Part shown: positions 25,255 through 32,956 of the stretch, piece after piece | Layout: each line of letters begins with the position of its first letter | How positions within the stretch are numbered: position 1 is the first letter of the stretch | Origin: an uncultured Oscillospiraceae bacterium | GTDB taxonomy: Bacteria > Bacillota > Clostridia > Oscillospirales > Oscillospiraceae | Reading direction: 5' to 3' | Length of the DNA: 64,000 nt | Assembly (NCBI GenBank): GCA_934591635.1 | Contig: CAKTPI010000005.1 | Location: 56,360-120,359 of the forward strand | Notes under the pieces: model-generated | What the model saw: the letters and a program-made list of their open reading frames with translations, nothing else | The model's database searches: none | What the model was told of the DNA's origin: nothing | Program-made: the position numbers and the translations under genes

Positions 25255-26673
25255 TCAGTCAATATCCGCCCGCACTTCTTCAGGGGGTGTATCCAGCAGG
25301 GCAGGGTTTGCAATAAAACGGCGGAAAGTCTTGAAGAAAGTGGCATAATAATAGCCGTCGACAATCCGCTCGTCCAGCGTGAATTTGAAGTCAACATATT
25401 TTCTCTGTACGACGGTGCCGTCCTCCAGAACCTCAATGGCACGGCGTTTGCAGCCGAAAGAGCCAAACACAGGCATATTGCCGAAGTCATAAAGATGATG
25501 ATAAATGGGCGGAATCCCCAAACTTCCCATAGAGGTGAAAAAGATGCTCCCGTGGAAGGGACTGATTTCCAGCAGGAACTTCGGCAGCATCCCAAAATAA
25601 TCCAACGTTTTCAGCACCCAAACAAGAAATTTGAGGAACACACCCGGAATCAGCATCAGGGCATGAGCTGTATTGTCAAAGCTGGAGTCCAAAGGTGCAT
25701 CTTTTGCCTTTTCCAGTTCGGCGTTTACTTTTTGATATACATCGGCTGCGGTATCGTGGGGATTTAAATGAACCTTGATGATGGTTTCGGGAGACTTCGT
25801 GCTCATCTCTTTCTTGATGGTCAGGCAGAATTGAATGTCTTCTCCTCTGGAATAGACCTTTTGTCCTGCAATAAACCGATTCACGCCCGGATACTTTGCC
25901 ACAGTGTGACAATAGCTTGCCAAAAACACGTGCATAATGCCAAAGTTTGTTAATCCTTCCCGACGCTTCTGGCGGATATAGCGATCCACATTGGTGATTT
26001 CGAAAGCCTCTTCAAAGGAATTGGTAGATCCGTTGCGATTAACCATGATGTAAGGGGAGACCTGATCCATGGGAGAAAGGGTGCGGAGCTTCCTGCCGTC
26101 GCTGCGGTCGCCCCACCTGCGGTGGTACTGCCCCAAGGGGTGGACGCGGATGCCAAATGACAGCAGAAAGCATGCGATGATGGCAATCAAGTCGGCATGA
26201 ATGCGCAGAAGTCTATCCCAGTTTTTGCCCAGTATAGCCGGTTTGTTGTTGTATAATGTCGTTGCCAGGACAGACAGCATTAAAATAGGAAGGCACCACA
26301 CCATTTTTTGACGGCTGCCGGAGGCAATTTCACCGTATACCAGAGTTACAAACACAAGTGCAATGTAAAAAAGCCAGATATAGAGTCTGTTTTGAATACT
26401 GCCGGCTACACAGATTCCGCCGTATAGTGCCATCATCCCCACAGGGATGGTTGTTTTGTAAAAGCACTCAGCTCCATCGGTCAGAATGATAATCAGATAG
26501 AGCACAGTAGCCGTAATTGGCAATGCGATTTGGCCCCAGAAGCCAACAGTTCCGGCGTGTTTGGTAAAGCCAAAAACGACAATTCGGGCAATCACAGAGT
26601 AAATCAGTAATAATGAAGCAACCCAGGTGAGGCCATTTTTCCGGCTGACATAGAGATGAATGTGATTATCCAT
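25255..26673 (-). CDS. membrane protein fused to an E2/chloramphenicol acetyltransferase-like domain
   Basis: A 472-residue protein. Residues 1-180 hold about six hydrophobic segments. From about residue 205 the sequence follows the catalytic domain of 2-oxoacid dehydrogenase E2 enzymes and CAT trimers: SPMDQVSPYIMVNRNGS, then SYCHTVAKYPGVNRFIAG, and near the end FTLDERIVDGYYYATFF (about 431-447). In active E2/CAT enzymes the last motif is DHRxxDG, with a catalytic histidine; here it reads DERIVDG. The histidine is replaced by Glu, so normal acyl transfer is unlikely. There is no lipoyl domain. Its gene lies between the homocysteine methyltransferase and birA, all on one strand with 8-13 bp gaps. 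Function unknown. Confidence 0.75.
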   Translation of the reverse strand: MDNHIHLYVSRKNGLTWVASLLLIYSVIARIVVFGFTKHAGTVGFWGQIALPITATVLYLIIILTDGAECFYKTTIPVGMMALYGGICVAGSIQNRLYIWLFYIALVFVTLVYGEIASGSRQKMVWCLPILMLSVLATTLYNNKPAILGKNWDRLLRIHADLIAIIACFLLSFGIRVHPLGQYHRRWGDRSDGRKLRTLSPMDQVSPYIMVNRNGSTNSFEEAFEITNVDRYIRQKRREGLTNFGIMHVFLASYCHTVAKYPGVNRFIAGQKVYSRGEDIQFCLTIKKEMSTKSPETIIKVHLNPHDTAADVYQKVNAELEKAKDAPLDSSFDNTAHALMLIPGVFLKFLVWVLKTLDYFGMLPKFLLEISPFHGSIFFTSMGSLGIPPIYHHLYDFGNMPVFGSFGCKRRAIEVLEDGTVVQRKYVDFKFTLDERIVDGYYYATFFKTFRRFIANPALLDTPPEEVRADID

Positions 26674-26686
26674 GTTTTCTCCTCCT

Positions 26687-27559
26687 TCAGGCCAGACGTT
26701 GCCGCAGGGCCTTGATAAACGCAGGGGAGGTACCGCAGCATCCGCCTAGAAGCTTGGCGCCGTTCTGAGCGCACGCTTTCATGATTTCGGCAAAGCTCTC
26801 CGCGTCCAGATTGTATTCAGCGATCCCGTCCTGATTGATAATGGGAGTGCCGGCATTTGGCTTGCAGATCAGGGGTAAGGAGGTACACCTGCGCAGTTTG
26901 CTGACCAAGTGGGGGGTCATCATATCAGCTGCAACGCAGTTAAAGCCAACAGCATCAGCACCGGCCTCCTCCAACTCATGCAGAACCTTCCCCGCATCAG
27001 CACCGGAGAACAGGGAACCGTCCGACTGCATGGTAAAAGAGAACATGACAGCACCGGCGCATTCCAGTTCAGCCGCGGTGAGAATGGCCTCTGCCTCCTG
27101 GGGATACATCAGAGTTTCACCAATCAGTAGATCCGCTCCGCCGTCTACAAGACCATGAATCTGACGGCGGTATGCCTCCACCATGGTGTCATAATAATCC
27201 GGATTCCAGCTCTCGCAATGAGCAGCCAGCGTCGCTAAATCACCGGCAATTAGGCAGTTCGGCGCAGCTTTCCGGGAAAGGGCCAGAAGTGAGGCATTGA
27301 TTCGCTCTGTTTCATTTGCCAGCCCCTCCTTTTCCAAGGCAATTGGGTTTGCCTGAAAGGTTGGAGCATAGATGATTTGCGAGCCAGCCTCGGCATATCC
27401 GCGCTGCAAGTCAATAATGGCTTGCGGATGATCCAAAATCCATTTTTCGGCACAGCACCCCCGGGGCATACCGGCGAGCAAAAGATTTGATCCGGTTGCC
27501 CCATCTAACAGGCAGCTTCCTTCGCTTATAAACTGATGAAACTCTTGCTTATTAAACAT
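26687..27559 (-). CDS. homocysteine S-methyltransferase-family protein
   Basis: A 290-residue Pfam S-methyl_trans-type barrel enzyme, transferring a methyl group to homocysteine (from S-methylmethionine, or as the stand-alone equivalent of the MetH N-terminal module). The N-terminus LLDGATGSNLLLAGMPRG is typical. Zinc ligands are supplied by GFNCVA (Cys at about residue 206) and GGCCGT (about 272-277). No cobalamin-binding domain is present in this gene. The start is ATG 27559 with AAGAAGAC-type spacing. Substrate choice cannot be settled from sequence. Confidence 0.88.
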   Translation of the reverse strand: MFNKQEFHQFISEGSCLLDGATGSNLLLAGMPRGCCAEKWILDHPQAIIDLQRGYAEAGSQIIYAPTFQANPIALEKEGLANETERINASLLALSRKAAPNCLIAGDLATLAAHCESWNPDYYDTMVEAYRRQIHGLVDGGADLLIGETLMYPQEAEAILTAAELECAGAVMFSFTMQSDGSLFSGADAGKVLHELEEAGADAVGFNCVAADMMTPHLVSKLRRCTSLPLICKPNAGTPIINQDGIAEYNLDAESFAEIMKACAQNGAKLLGGCCGTSPAFIKALRQRLA

Positions 27560-27600
27560 ATAATGTCTTCTTTCCTGCCTTAAGATTAAAATTTTTGTTC

Positions 27601-27629
27601 ATTATATATTATCCCAACCTAAAATGCAA
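27601..27629 (-). promoter_or_regulatory. promoter of the homocysteine methyltransferase operon
   Basis: Minus strand TTGCAT (27629-27624), a 17-bp spacer and TATAAT (27606-27601), about 45 bp upstream of the start codon. Confidence 0.75.
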
Positions 27630-27750
27630 TACTTCGATTCTTTAAGAATGTGCTTGCCAGCAGCGCCACAATGTCCATGTCCGTATCTGATGTAACTGCC
27701 AACACCCGCAGAGGCGTGTATGTTTCCTACGAGCCTACTCAAGATGAGTA

Positions 27751-27800
27751 GCAAAAAGCGAGTGTTCTTACAGAATATCAAATCCTATAAGAATACTCGC
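27751..27800 (-). terminator. terminator of tRNA-Pro
   Basis: Long imperfect stem starting GCGAGTATTCTTATAG on the minus strand and closing in CACTCGC, followed by five Ts. It begins 2 bp after the encoded CCA end of the tRNA. The ~125 bp between this and the promoter at 27601 hold no supported gene; a small CTACTC/GAGTAG hairpin is present at 27733-27750. Confidence 0.8.
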
Positions 27801-27802
27801 AG

Positions 27803-27878
27803 TGGTCCGAGTGACAGGATTCGAACCTGCGGCATCCTGCTCCCAAAGCAGGCGCGCTACCAGCTGCGCTACACCCGG
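27803..27878 (-). tRNA. tRNA-Pro(UGG)
   Basis: A 76-nt tRNA with the CCA end encoded. Acceptor arm CCGGGTG / CACTCGG with one G-T pair and discriminator A, D arm GCGC...GCGC, anticodon stem CCTGC / GCAGG around loop TTTGGGA (anticodon TGG, plus-strand bases 27843-27845), and T arm with the GGTTCGAATCC loop. C1-G72 is the bacterial proline identity pair. Confidence 0.97.
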
Positions 27879-27893
27879 ATATAACTATAGTAT

Positions 27894-27921
27894 ATTATAC
27901 ACGAAACCGTGAAAAAAGCAA
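27894..27921 (-). promoter_or_regulatory. tRNA-Pro promoter
   Basis: Minus strand TTGCTT (27921-27916), a 16-bp spacer and TATAAT (27899-27894), 15 bp ahead of the mature tRNA 5' end. Confidence 0.65.
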
Positions 27922-27944
27922 TCAAAAGTTTTTCAAAAAACAGG

Positions 27945-27974
27945 TTGAAATTGCGCACTCGATTGATGTATGAT
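27945..27974 (+). promoter_or_regulatory. promoter of the TraX-type gene
   Basis: TTGAAA (27945-27950), an 18-bp spacer and TATGAT (27969-27974), just upstream of the ribosome site for the gene at 27994. Confidence 0.6.
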
Positions 27975-27993
27975 AGGGAAGTGAGGTGGTCGT

Positions 27994-28689
27994 ATGGAGA
28001 AAAAAGGACTGTCCCAAGAGACATTGAAAGTCATCGCGTGTATGACAATGCTGCTGGATCATGTGGGAGCCATGTTTGTGAGGGGGTATACCCTTCGCAT
28101 AATTGGCAGAATTGCATTCCCCATTTTTTGCTTTCTGATGGCAGAAGGGGCATATTATACCAAAAACCCAAGAAAATATGCCCTCCGCCTTTTGATCGGA
28201 GCACTGTTGTCTGAGATCCCGTTCGATTTGGCATTTCAGCGCGGCCTGACATGGCGTTCGCAAAGCGTTATGGTGACGCTTTTGCTGGGATTTTTGGCCG
28301 TGGAGGCAATTCAAAATACACAGAATAACCTGCTGAAGCTCCTGGCGGTGTCGGCTGGTTTTGCATTGGGTCAACTGCTTCAAACGGATTACGGTGGGTA
28401 TGGCGTATTGCTCATCGTATTATTCAGCCAGGCTCGGAGAAAATGGTGGCTGCAAACGGTGCTGGTTGCTATGTTTGCCTGGATGATGGATAGTGTACCG
28501 GTACAGATTCTCGGCATGAGAATTCCGATTGAGATGTTTGCGCTTTTGGCAATGCTGCCCATTGGGTGTTACTCCGGACGAAAACGGTCTGACAGCAAGG
28601 TGCTCCAGTGGGCGTTCTACCTGTTTTACCCGGTACATTTGACCGTATTAGTGGTGATTCGCTATTTTCTGGAAACAATCCGCACATAA
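27994..28689 (+). CDS. TraX-family membrane protein
   Basis: A 231-residue polytopic protein with seven or eight hydrophobic segments, matching the TraX family (first known from F-pilin N-acetylation, now found mostly in chromosomes of Firmicutes). Family landmarks: LKVIACMTMLLDHVGAMF (residues 10-27), RIIGRIAFPIFCFLMAEG (about 35-52) and LLSEIPFDLAF (about 70-80). TraX proteins are related to membrane acyltransferases, with the early Asp-His pair (LLDHVG) as likely active site. No conjugation genes are nearby, so it is probably a chromosomal envelope-modifying enzyme of unknown substrate. Confidence 0.85.
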   Translation: MEKKGLSQETLKVIACMTMLLDHVGAMFVRGYTLRIIGRIAFPIFCFLMAEGAYYTKNPRKYALRLLIGALLSEIPFDLAFQRGLTWRSQSVMVTLLLGFLAVEAIQNTQNNLLKLLAVSAGFALGQLLQTDYGGYGVLLIVLFSQARRKWWLQTVLVAMFAWMMDSVPVQILGMRIPIEMFALLAMLPIGCYSGRKRSDSKVLQWAFYLFYPVHLTVLVVIRYFLETIRT

Positions 28690-28692
28690 ATC

Positions 28693-28726
28693 TATCCCCT
28701 GGCTCATGTATGCGAGCCAGGGGATA
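28693..28726. terminator. hairpin between convergent TraX-type gene and ychF
   Basis: TATCCCCTGGCTC (28693-28705) pairs with GAGCCAGGGGATA (28714-28726). It lies exactly between the two stops, with only weak T-runs on either side. Confidence 0.65.
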
Positions 28727-28730
28727 AATT

Positions 28731-29828
28731 TCATACGTTGAAGAGGAAGTTGACGATGTCGCCGTCCTTCATGACATATTCCTTGCCCTCACTCCGGACA
28801 AGGCCCTTTGCCTTGGCATTCGCCATGGTTCCGCAGGCTTTCATATCCTCGAAGGCGATGACCTCGGCGCGAATGAAGCCGCGCTCAAAGTCGGTATGAA
28901 TCTTACCGGCTGCCTGAGGCGCCTTCGTTCCGTTTTTAATGGTCCAGGCGCGGCATTCATCGCTGCCGGCGGTAAGGAAGGAAATCAGACCAAGCAGCGC
29001 ATAACTGCTCTTAATCAGCCGATCCAGGCCGGACTCCTTTACGCCCAGTTCCTCCATAAACATGGCCTTTTCCTCGGGATCATCCAGCTCTGCAATGTCG
29101 GCCTCCAGTTTTGCACAAATGGGCAGAACCTGGCTGCCTTCCTGTTCTGCCAGTGCCTTTACAGCCATATAATGCCGGTTACTCTCCGGATTATTGACTT
29201 CGCTTTCACCCAGATTCGCTACATAAATGGTCTTTTTCAGGGTCAATAAATCACTGGTTCCAATGAGCGCCATATCTTCCTCGGAGCCGTCAAAGGTACG
29301 TGCAAGCTTGCCTTGATTCAAGTGGGCCAGCAGTTCCGTGAAAACCTCAGCCTCATGGAGGAAACGCTTGTCGCCGCCCTTGGCTGCCTTCTGGCACTTG
29401 TCAATCCGGCGCTCAACCATTTCAATATCGGCCATTACCAGCTCCAGATTGATAATGTCGATATCCCGCAGCGGATCGGTAGAACCTTCCACGTGGGTCA
29501 CGTTGGAATCCTCAAAGCAGCGAACCACATGCACAATGGCATCGGTAGTGCGGATATTGCTCAAAAACTTATTGCCCAGACCCTCGCCCTTGGAGGCGCC
29601 CTTTACCAGACCCGCAATATCAACGAATTCGATCACAGCAGGGGTAACTTTTTTGGGATTATGAAGCTGCGCCAGCCAGTCCAGCCGCTCATCAGGCACA
29701 GAAACCACGCCAACGTTGGGGTCGATGGTGCAGAATGCATAGTTGTCCGCAGGCACACCTGCGTTGGTAATGGCATTGAACAGAGTGGACTTACCCACAT
29801 TGGGCAGTCCCACAATACCTAATTTCAT
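28731..29828 (-). CDS. ychF: ribosome-binding ATPase YchF/OLA1
   Basis: Obg-related P-loop NTPase that binds ribosomes and prefers ATP. 365 residues from ATG 29828. G1 is GLPNVGKSTLF (residues 7-17), G3 is DIAGLVKGASKGEGLG (about 70-85), and the altered G4 NLGE (about 200), which explains ATP specificity, is present. A C-terminal TGS domain runs from about 280. The frame runs on upstream through the promoter and is rejected. The ATG is preceded by AAAGGAGATTTTAAGCG. Its first seven codons and control region are repeated 7.5 kb away at 37336-37376, because a mobile island is inserted at this point. Confidence 0.96.
   Translation of the reverse strand: MKLGIVGLPNVGKSTLFNAITNAGVPADNYAFCTIDPNVGVVSVPDERLDWLAQLHNPKKVTPAVIEFVDIAGLVKGASKGEGLGNKFLSNIRTTDAIVHVVRCFEDSNVTHVEGSTDPLRDIDIINLELVMADIEMVERRIDKCQKAAKGGDKRFLHEAEVFTELLAHLNQGKLARTFDGSEEDMALIGTSDLLTLKKTIYVANLGESEVNNPESNRHYMAVKALAEQEGSQVLPICAKLEADIAELDDPEEKAMFMEELGVKESGLDRLIKSSYALLGLISFLTAGSDECRAWTIKNGTKAPQAAGKIHTDFERGFIRAEVIAFEDMKACGTMANAKAKGLVRSEGKEYVMKDGDIVNFLFNV
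29808..29828. repeat. direct repeat, left junction of the island (first seven codons of ychF)
   Basis: This 21-bp segment encodes MKLGIVG on the minus strand and recurs at 37336-37356 with 19 of 21 bases the same, including a 14-bp identical core ATACCTAATTTCAT. The two copies are in the same orientation and bracket the restriction-modification cargo. They are the likely product of integrase-mediated insertion at the 5' end of ychF. Confidence 0.7.
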
Positions 29829-29898
29829 ATCGCTTAAAATCTCCTTTATCTGACAGGTATCTCCTGGGTCCAGGGAAACCAAGTTCATTATGGGACTA

Positions 29899-29951
29899 AG
29901 TATATCATAAAACCAGGGTGCTTTCAATATCTTTTGGCTTTTTTGTGAAGG
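29899..29951 (-). promoter_or_regulatory. ychF promoter, repeated at 37799-37851
   Basis: Minus strand TTGAAA (29927-29922), a 17-bp spacer and TATACT (29904-29899). The surrounding 53 bp are 44/53 identical to the segment at 37799-37851, where the same promoter drives the integrase remnant. Confidence 0.75.
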
Positions 29952-30080
29952 ACAATTACATGGATGGAACATCCGCCGCTCAATCGATAAAGAAGTACAT
30001 CGTCTTTGTGAAAAATTTGAAATATAATTCGGAAAGGCACCTCCAAAAGAAGGGTTCCGTGGTATTTACAGAGTTAATGA

Positions 30081-30109
30081 TTGCATAAAAGAAACAGATG
30101 TTGTATAAT
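30081..30109 (+). promoter_or_regulatory. promoter of the restriction-modification operon
   Basis: TTGCAT (30081-30086), a 17-bp spacer and TATAAT (30104-30109), 87 bp before the first gene of the operon. The stretch 29960-30080 contains no supported gene. Confidence 0.7.
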
Positions 30110-30195
30110 TGGAAAAGAAAATTGGCGGTTCCTCGAATATTCTTGCGAAAGTTGCTGTGCTAGATCAAAAAATAGGATGAAATGAGGCGTTTGGA

Positions 30196-30981
30196 ATGTT
30201 AAAGTGGTTAGAAAAACATTTATTTGGTACATGGATAATATGCAGCGCAGTATTTGCATTTGGTGTGCATTGCCTGTTTTCAATACCTGCCCATAATGAA
30301 TGGCTTGCTGCAAAATGGACTGCTGGAGAAGTTTTAACTTTTGTAAGCACAGTGGCGCTTGGCTTGCTTGCTGTATGGCAAAACAAACGCTTCAAAGAAG
30401 AAAATGATCGATCCCAAGCAAGACTTGAGAAATTAACGGTACAGGCAAATGAACTAGTGGTTATTGGTAAAATAATTGAATATGAATCAACAAACTTATC
30501 TCGGCTCAGAGATGCATATGATGATTTTTCTATTGCTTGTGATCCACAGCACCTTTCGACAATTATTAGTAAAGAGGCTATGTTATCAGACTCGAAGGTA
30601 TCATTGCTTGCAGAAATAGTAATTGCGGAGAAACATATTGATGATAGTTTTTTCTCTCTGTGTAGGGAGTTTAGAATAGACCCTACGGTTTTAAAGAATG
30701 ACAAAGACCCGACGAAAGTTTCTGCTGGTAAGTATTACCTACAAGCTAAGCAATTTGTGAACAGCGCCAGGGAACTCCCTAATAGGGCACCGACAAAGGA
30801 ACTTAAAAGATTGGCAGAAGCGAGAAATGACTTTATTGGGACAAGGGAAAAGTATTTGCGTGATAGAGAGAATGCCCTTAACAATGCTATTTATGGGAAT
30901 CTAACACTCAGTGAAATAAAACAATTATATCACATTGAAATTTCGAAAGAGGAGTGCGCCAATGGAAAAACTAAAATTTGA
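30196..30981 (+). CDS. membrane protein of unknown function at the head of the type III R-M operon
   Basis: A 261-residue protein with two N-terminal hydrophobic segments (about residues 11-30 and 44-62), then a charged, mostly helical cytoplasmic domain (about 65-250) with coiled-coil character, e.g. QNKRFKEENDRSQARLEKL. I recognise no catalytic motif. The topology resembles single-gene phage-defence effectors and sensors with two membrane helices and a cytoplasmic coiled coil, but that is analogy only. Codon use is AT-rich compared with the chromosome. Its end overlaps the start of mod by 20 bp, so it is part of the operon and may be an accessory defence gene. Confidence 0.6.
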   Translation: MLKWLEKHLFGTWIICSAVFAFGVHCLFSIPAHNEWLAAKWTAGEVLTFVSTVALGLLAVWQNKRFKEENDRSQARLEKLTVQANELVVIGKIIEYESTNLSRLRDAYDDFSIACDPQHLSTIISKEAMLSDSKVSLLAEIVIAEKHIDDSFFSLCREFRIDPTVLKNDKDPTKVSAGKYYLQAKQFVNSARELPNRAPTKELKRLAEARNDFIGTREKYLRDRENALNNAIYGNLTLSEIKQLYHIEISKEECANGKTKI

Positions 30982-32956
30982 ATCGCCGGATATGGCGGCG
31001 CAGAATATAGACCGCATTGCTGCCTTGTTTCCGAACTGCGTCACGGAGATGCTGGATGCGGAGCGCAGTACGCCGGAGAAGAAAGTCTACAAGCGGGCAG
31101 TCAATTTTGAGCTGCTGAAACAGATGCTGTCCCCGGATGTGGTGGATGGGGAGGAGGCTTACGAGTTTACATGGGTGGGCAAAAAGGCTGCCATCGTGGA
31201 AGCCAACAAGCCCATCCGCAAAACCCTGCGCCCGGTGCTGAAAGATGAGGAAATTCCAACAGGAGCCGATAGCGAGGGAAAACCATATTGCAGCAGCGGC
31301 AGTAAGAACTGGGACACCACCGAAAACCTCTACATCGAGGGCGATAATCTGGAAGTCCTCAAGCTCTTGCAGGAAAGCTATCTTGGCAAGGTCAAGATGA
31401 TTTACATTGATCCGCCGTACAATACCGGCAACGACTTCATCTATGCCGATGATTTCATGCGCTCCCAGGAAGAAGAAAACCAGCAGATGGGAATGTATGA
31501 CGAGGACGAAAACCGCCTGTTCAGGAATACCGACACCAACGGACGGTTTCACTCCGACTGGTGCAGTATGATCTATTCCCGGCTGATGCTGGCGAGAAAT
31601 CTGCTGACGGAGGATGGGGTTATCTTTATAAGCATTGATGACAATGAACAGGAGAATCTCAAAAAGATATGTGATGAAGTATTTGGCGCGCATAATTTTA
31701 TAGCGCAGATAGTTTGGCAAAAACGAACCTCACCGGATGCGCGTAGGATTATTAGCGCAGGGCATGAATATGTTTTCACCTATGTTAAAAATGAAGCATT
31801 AGGCCATAGTGTTCTTAATGCGTTGCCGTTCGATAAAGACGATTATGCACGATACAAAAATCCGGATAATGACCCTAATGGGCCGTGGATTTCAACAGAC
31901 TGCACGGCGCAAGGTGGACATGGAACAAAAGAACAGTTTTATGATTTGGTTACTCCAGCAGGACGTGTTGTTAAGCTACAAGAGGGATTATGCTGGAGGT
32001 ACACTAAAAGAAGGATGGATGAAGAAATAGCGGCAGGTCATATTTGGTTTGGTGCTGATGGTAAAGGTGTGCCGCGAAAGAAGACATATTTAGCTGATCG
32101 ATCTGGGAAAACAATGTGGACATGGTGGCCAAATTCTGAGGTTGGACACACGCAAGAGGCAACAAAAGAAGTTTCGGCAATTTTGGGGCAGCCTGGCTTG
32201 ATGGACTTTCCAAAACCGTTACGTCTGATGAAACGGATGGTTAACATTGCGACCGAAAACGACTCAATCATTCTCGACTTCTTCTCCGGCTCCGCTACCA
32301 CCGCCCATGCCGTCATGCAGCTTAACGCCGAGGACGGCGGTCACCGCAAATTCATTATGGTCCAGCTTCCGGAAAAGTGTGATGAATCTGGCGAAGCCTA
32401 TAAGGCGGGCTACAAGAATATCTGCGAAATCGGCAAAGAACGCATCCGCCGTGCCGGTGATTGTATAGTGTCCACCGGGGGGGGGCGTTTGTCTACTGGA
32501 AGCGTGCAGCCTAGTTCGTCCGCCGCCCTGGACATCGGTTTCCGTGTCCTTAAATTGGACGATACCAACATGAAGGATGTCTATTACGCCCCGGATGACT
32601 ACGACCAGGGAATGCTTGCGGGTCTGGAATCCAACATCAAGGATGACCGCACCGACCTCGACCTGCTGTTCGGCTGCCTGATCGACTGGGGGCTGCCGCT
32701 GTCCCTGCCGTACAAATCCGAGGAAATCGACGGCTGCACTGTCCATACCTACAATGACGGCGATCTGATCGCCTGTTTTGACGCGAATATTCCCGAAAGC
32801 GTGGTAAAAGAGATCGCCAAACGCAAGCCGCTCCGCGCCGTCTTCCGGGATTCCGGCTTTGCGTCCAGTCCGGAGAAAATCAACGTGTTTGAGATTTTCA
32901 AGCTCTATATACCGGAGGATGCAAACGATATTTCCAAACGTGTAAGGGTGATTTGA
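30962..32956 (+). CDS. mod: type III restriction-modification DNA methyltransferase (Mod)
   Basis: Beta-class N6-adenine methyltransferase that also gives the type III complex its sequence specificity. 664 residues from ATG 30962, after GAGGAG. Motif IV DPPYNTGNDFIY at about residues 150-161 and the SAM motif I DFFSGSATTAHAV at about 438-450, in the beta-class order, with the target-recognition region between them (about 230-420). That middle part (roughly 31620-32250) is clearly more AT-rich than both ends, which points to exchange of the recognition domain. A run of nine Gs at 32477-32485 lies in the coding frame (residues 506-508), so slippage would shut the gene off. As sequenced it is in frame. 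The stop overlaps the next start. Confidence 0.95.
   Translation: MEKLKFESPDMAAQNIDRIAALFPNCVTEMLDAERSTPEKKVYKRAVNFELLKQMLSPDVVDGEEAYEFTWVGKKAAIVEANKPIRKTLRPVLKDEEIPTGADSEGKPYCSSGSKNWDTTENLYIEGDNLEVLKLLQESYLGKVKMIYIDPPYNTGNDFIYADDFMRSQEEENQQMGMYDEDENRLFRNTDTNGRFHSDWCSMIYSRLMLARNLLTEDGVIFISIDDNEQENLKKICDEVFGAHNFIAQIVWQKRTSPDARRIISAGHEYVFTYVKNEALGHSVLNALPFDKDDYARYKNPDNDPNGPWISTDCTAQGGHGTKEQFYDLVTPAGRVVKLQEGLCWRYTKRRMDEEIAAGHIWFGADGKGVPRKKTYLADRSGKTMWTWWPNSEVGHTQEATKEVSAILGQPGLMDFPKPLRLMKRMVNIATENDSIILDFFSGSATTAHAVMQLNAEDGGHRKFIMVQLPEKCDESGEAYKAGYKNICEIGKERIRRAGDCIVSTGGGRLSTGSVQPSSSAALDIGFRVLKLDDTNMKDVYYAPDDYDQGMLAGLESNIKDDRTDLDLLFGCLIDWGLPLSLPYKSEEIDGCTVHTYNDGDLIACFDANIPESVVKEIAKRKPLRAVFRDSGFASSPEKINVFEIFKLYIPEDANDISKRVRVI
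32477..32485 (+). repeat. G9 homopolymer in mod: possible phase-variation tract
   Basis: Nine consecutive Gs inside the mod frame code for Gly-Gly-Gly. Loss or gain of one G would truncate Mod and, by polarity, affect the coupled downstream genes. Tracts of this type in type III mod genes are an established basis of phase-variable methylation. Confidence 0.6.

Noticed and set aside
27648..27752. A short plus-strand peptide frame between the homocysteine methyltransferase promoter and the tRNA terminator
   Set aside because: No ATG or ribosome site, only about 35 codons, and it runs into a hairpin; probably non-coding or a remnant.
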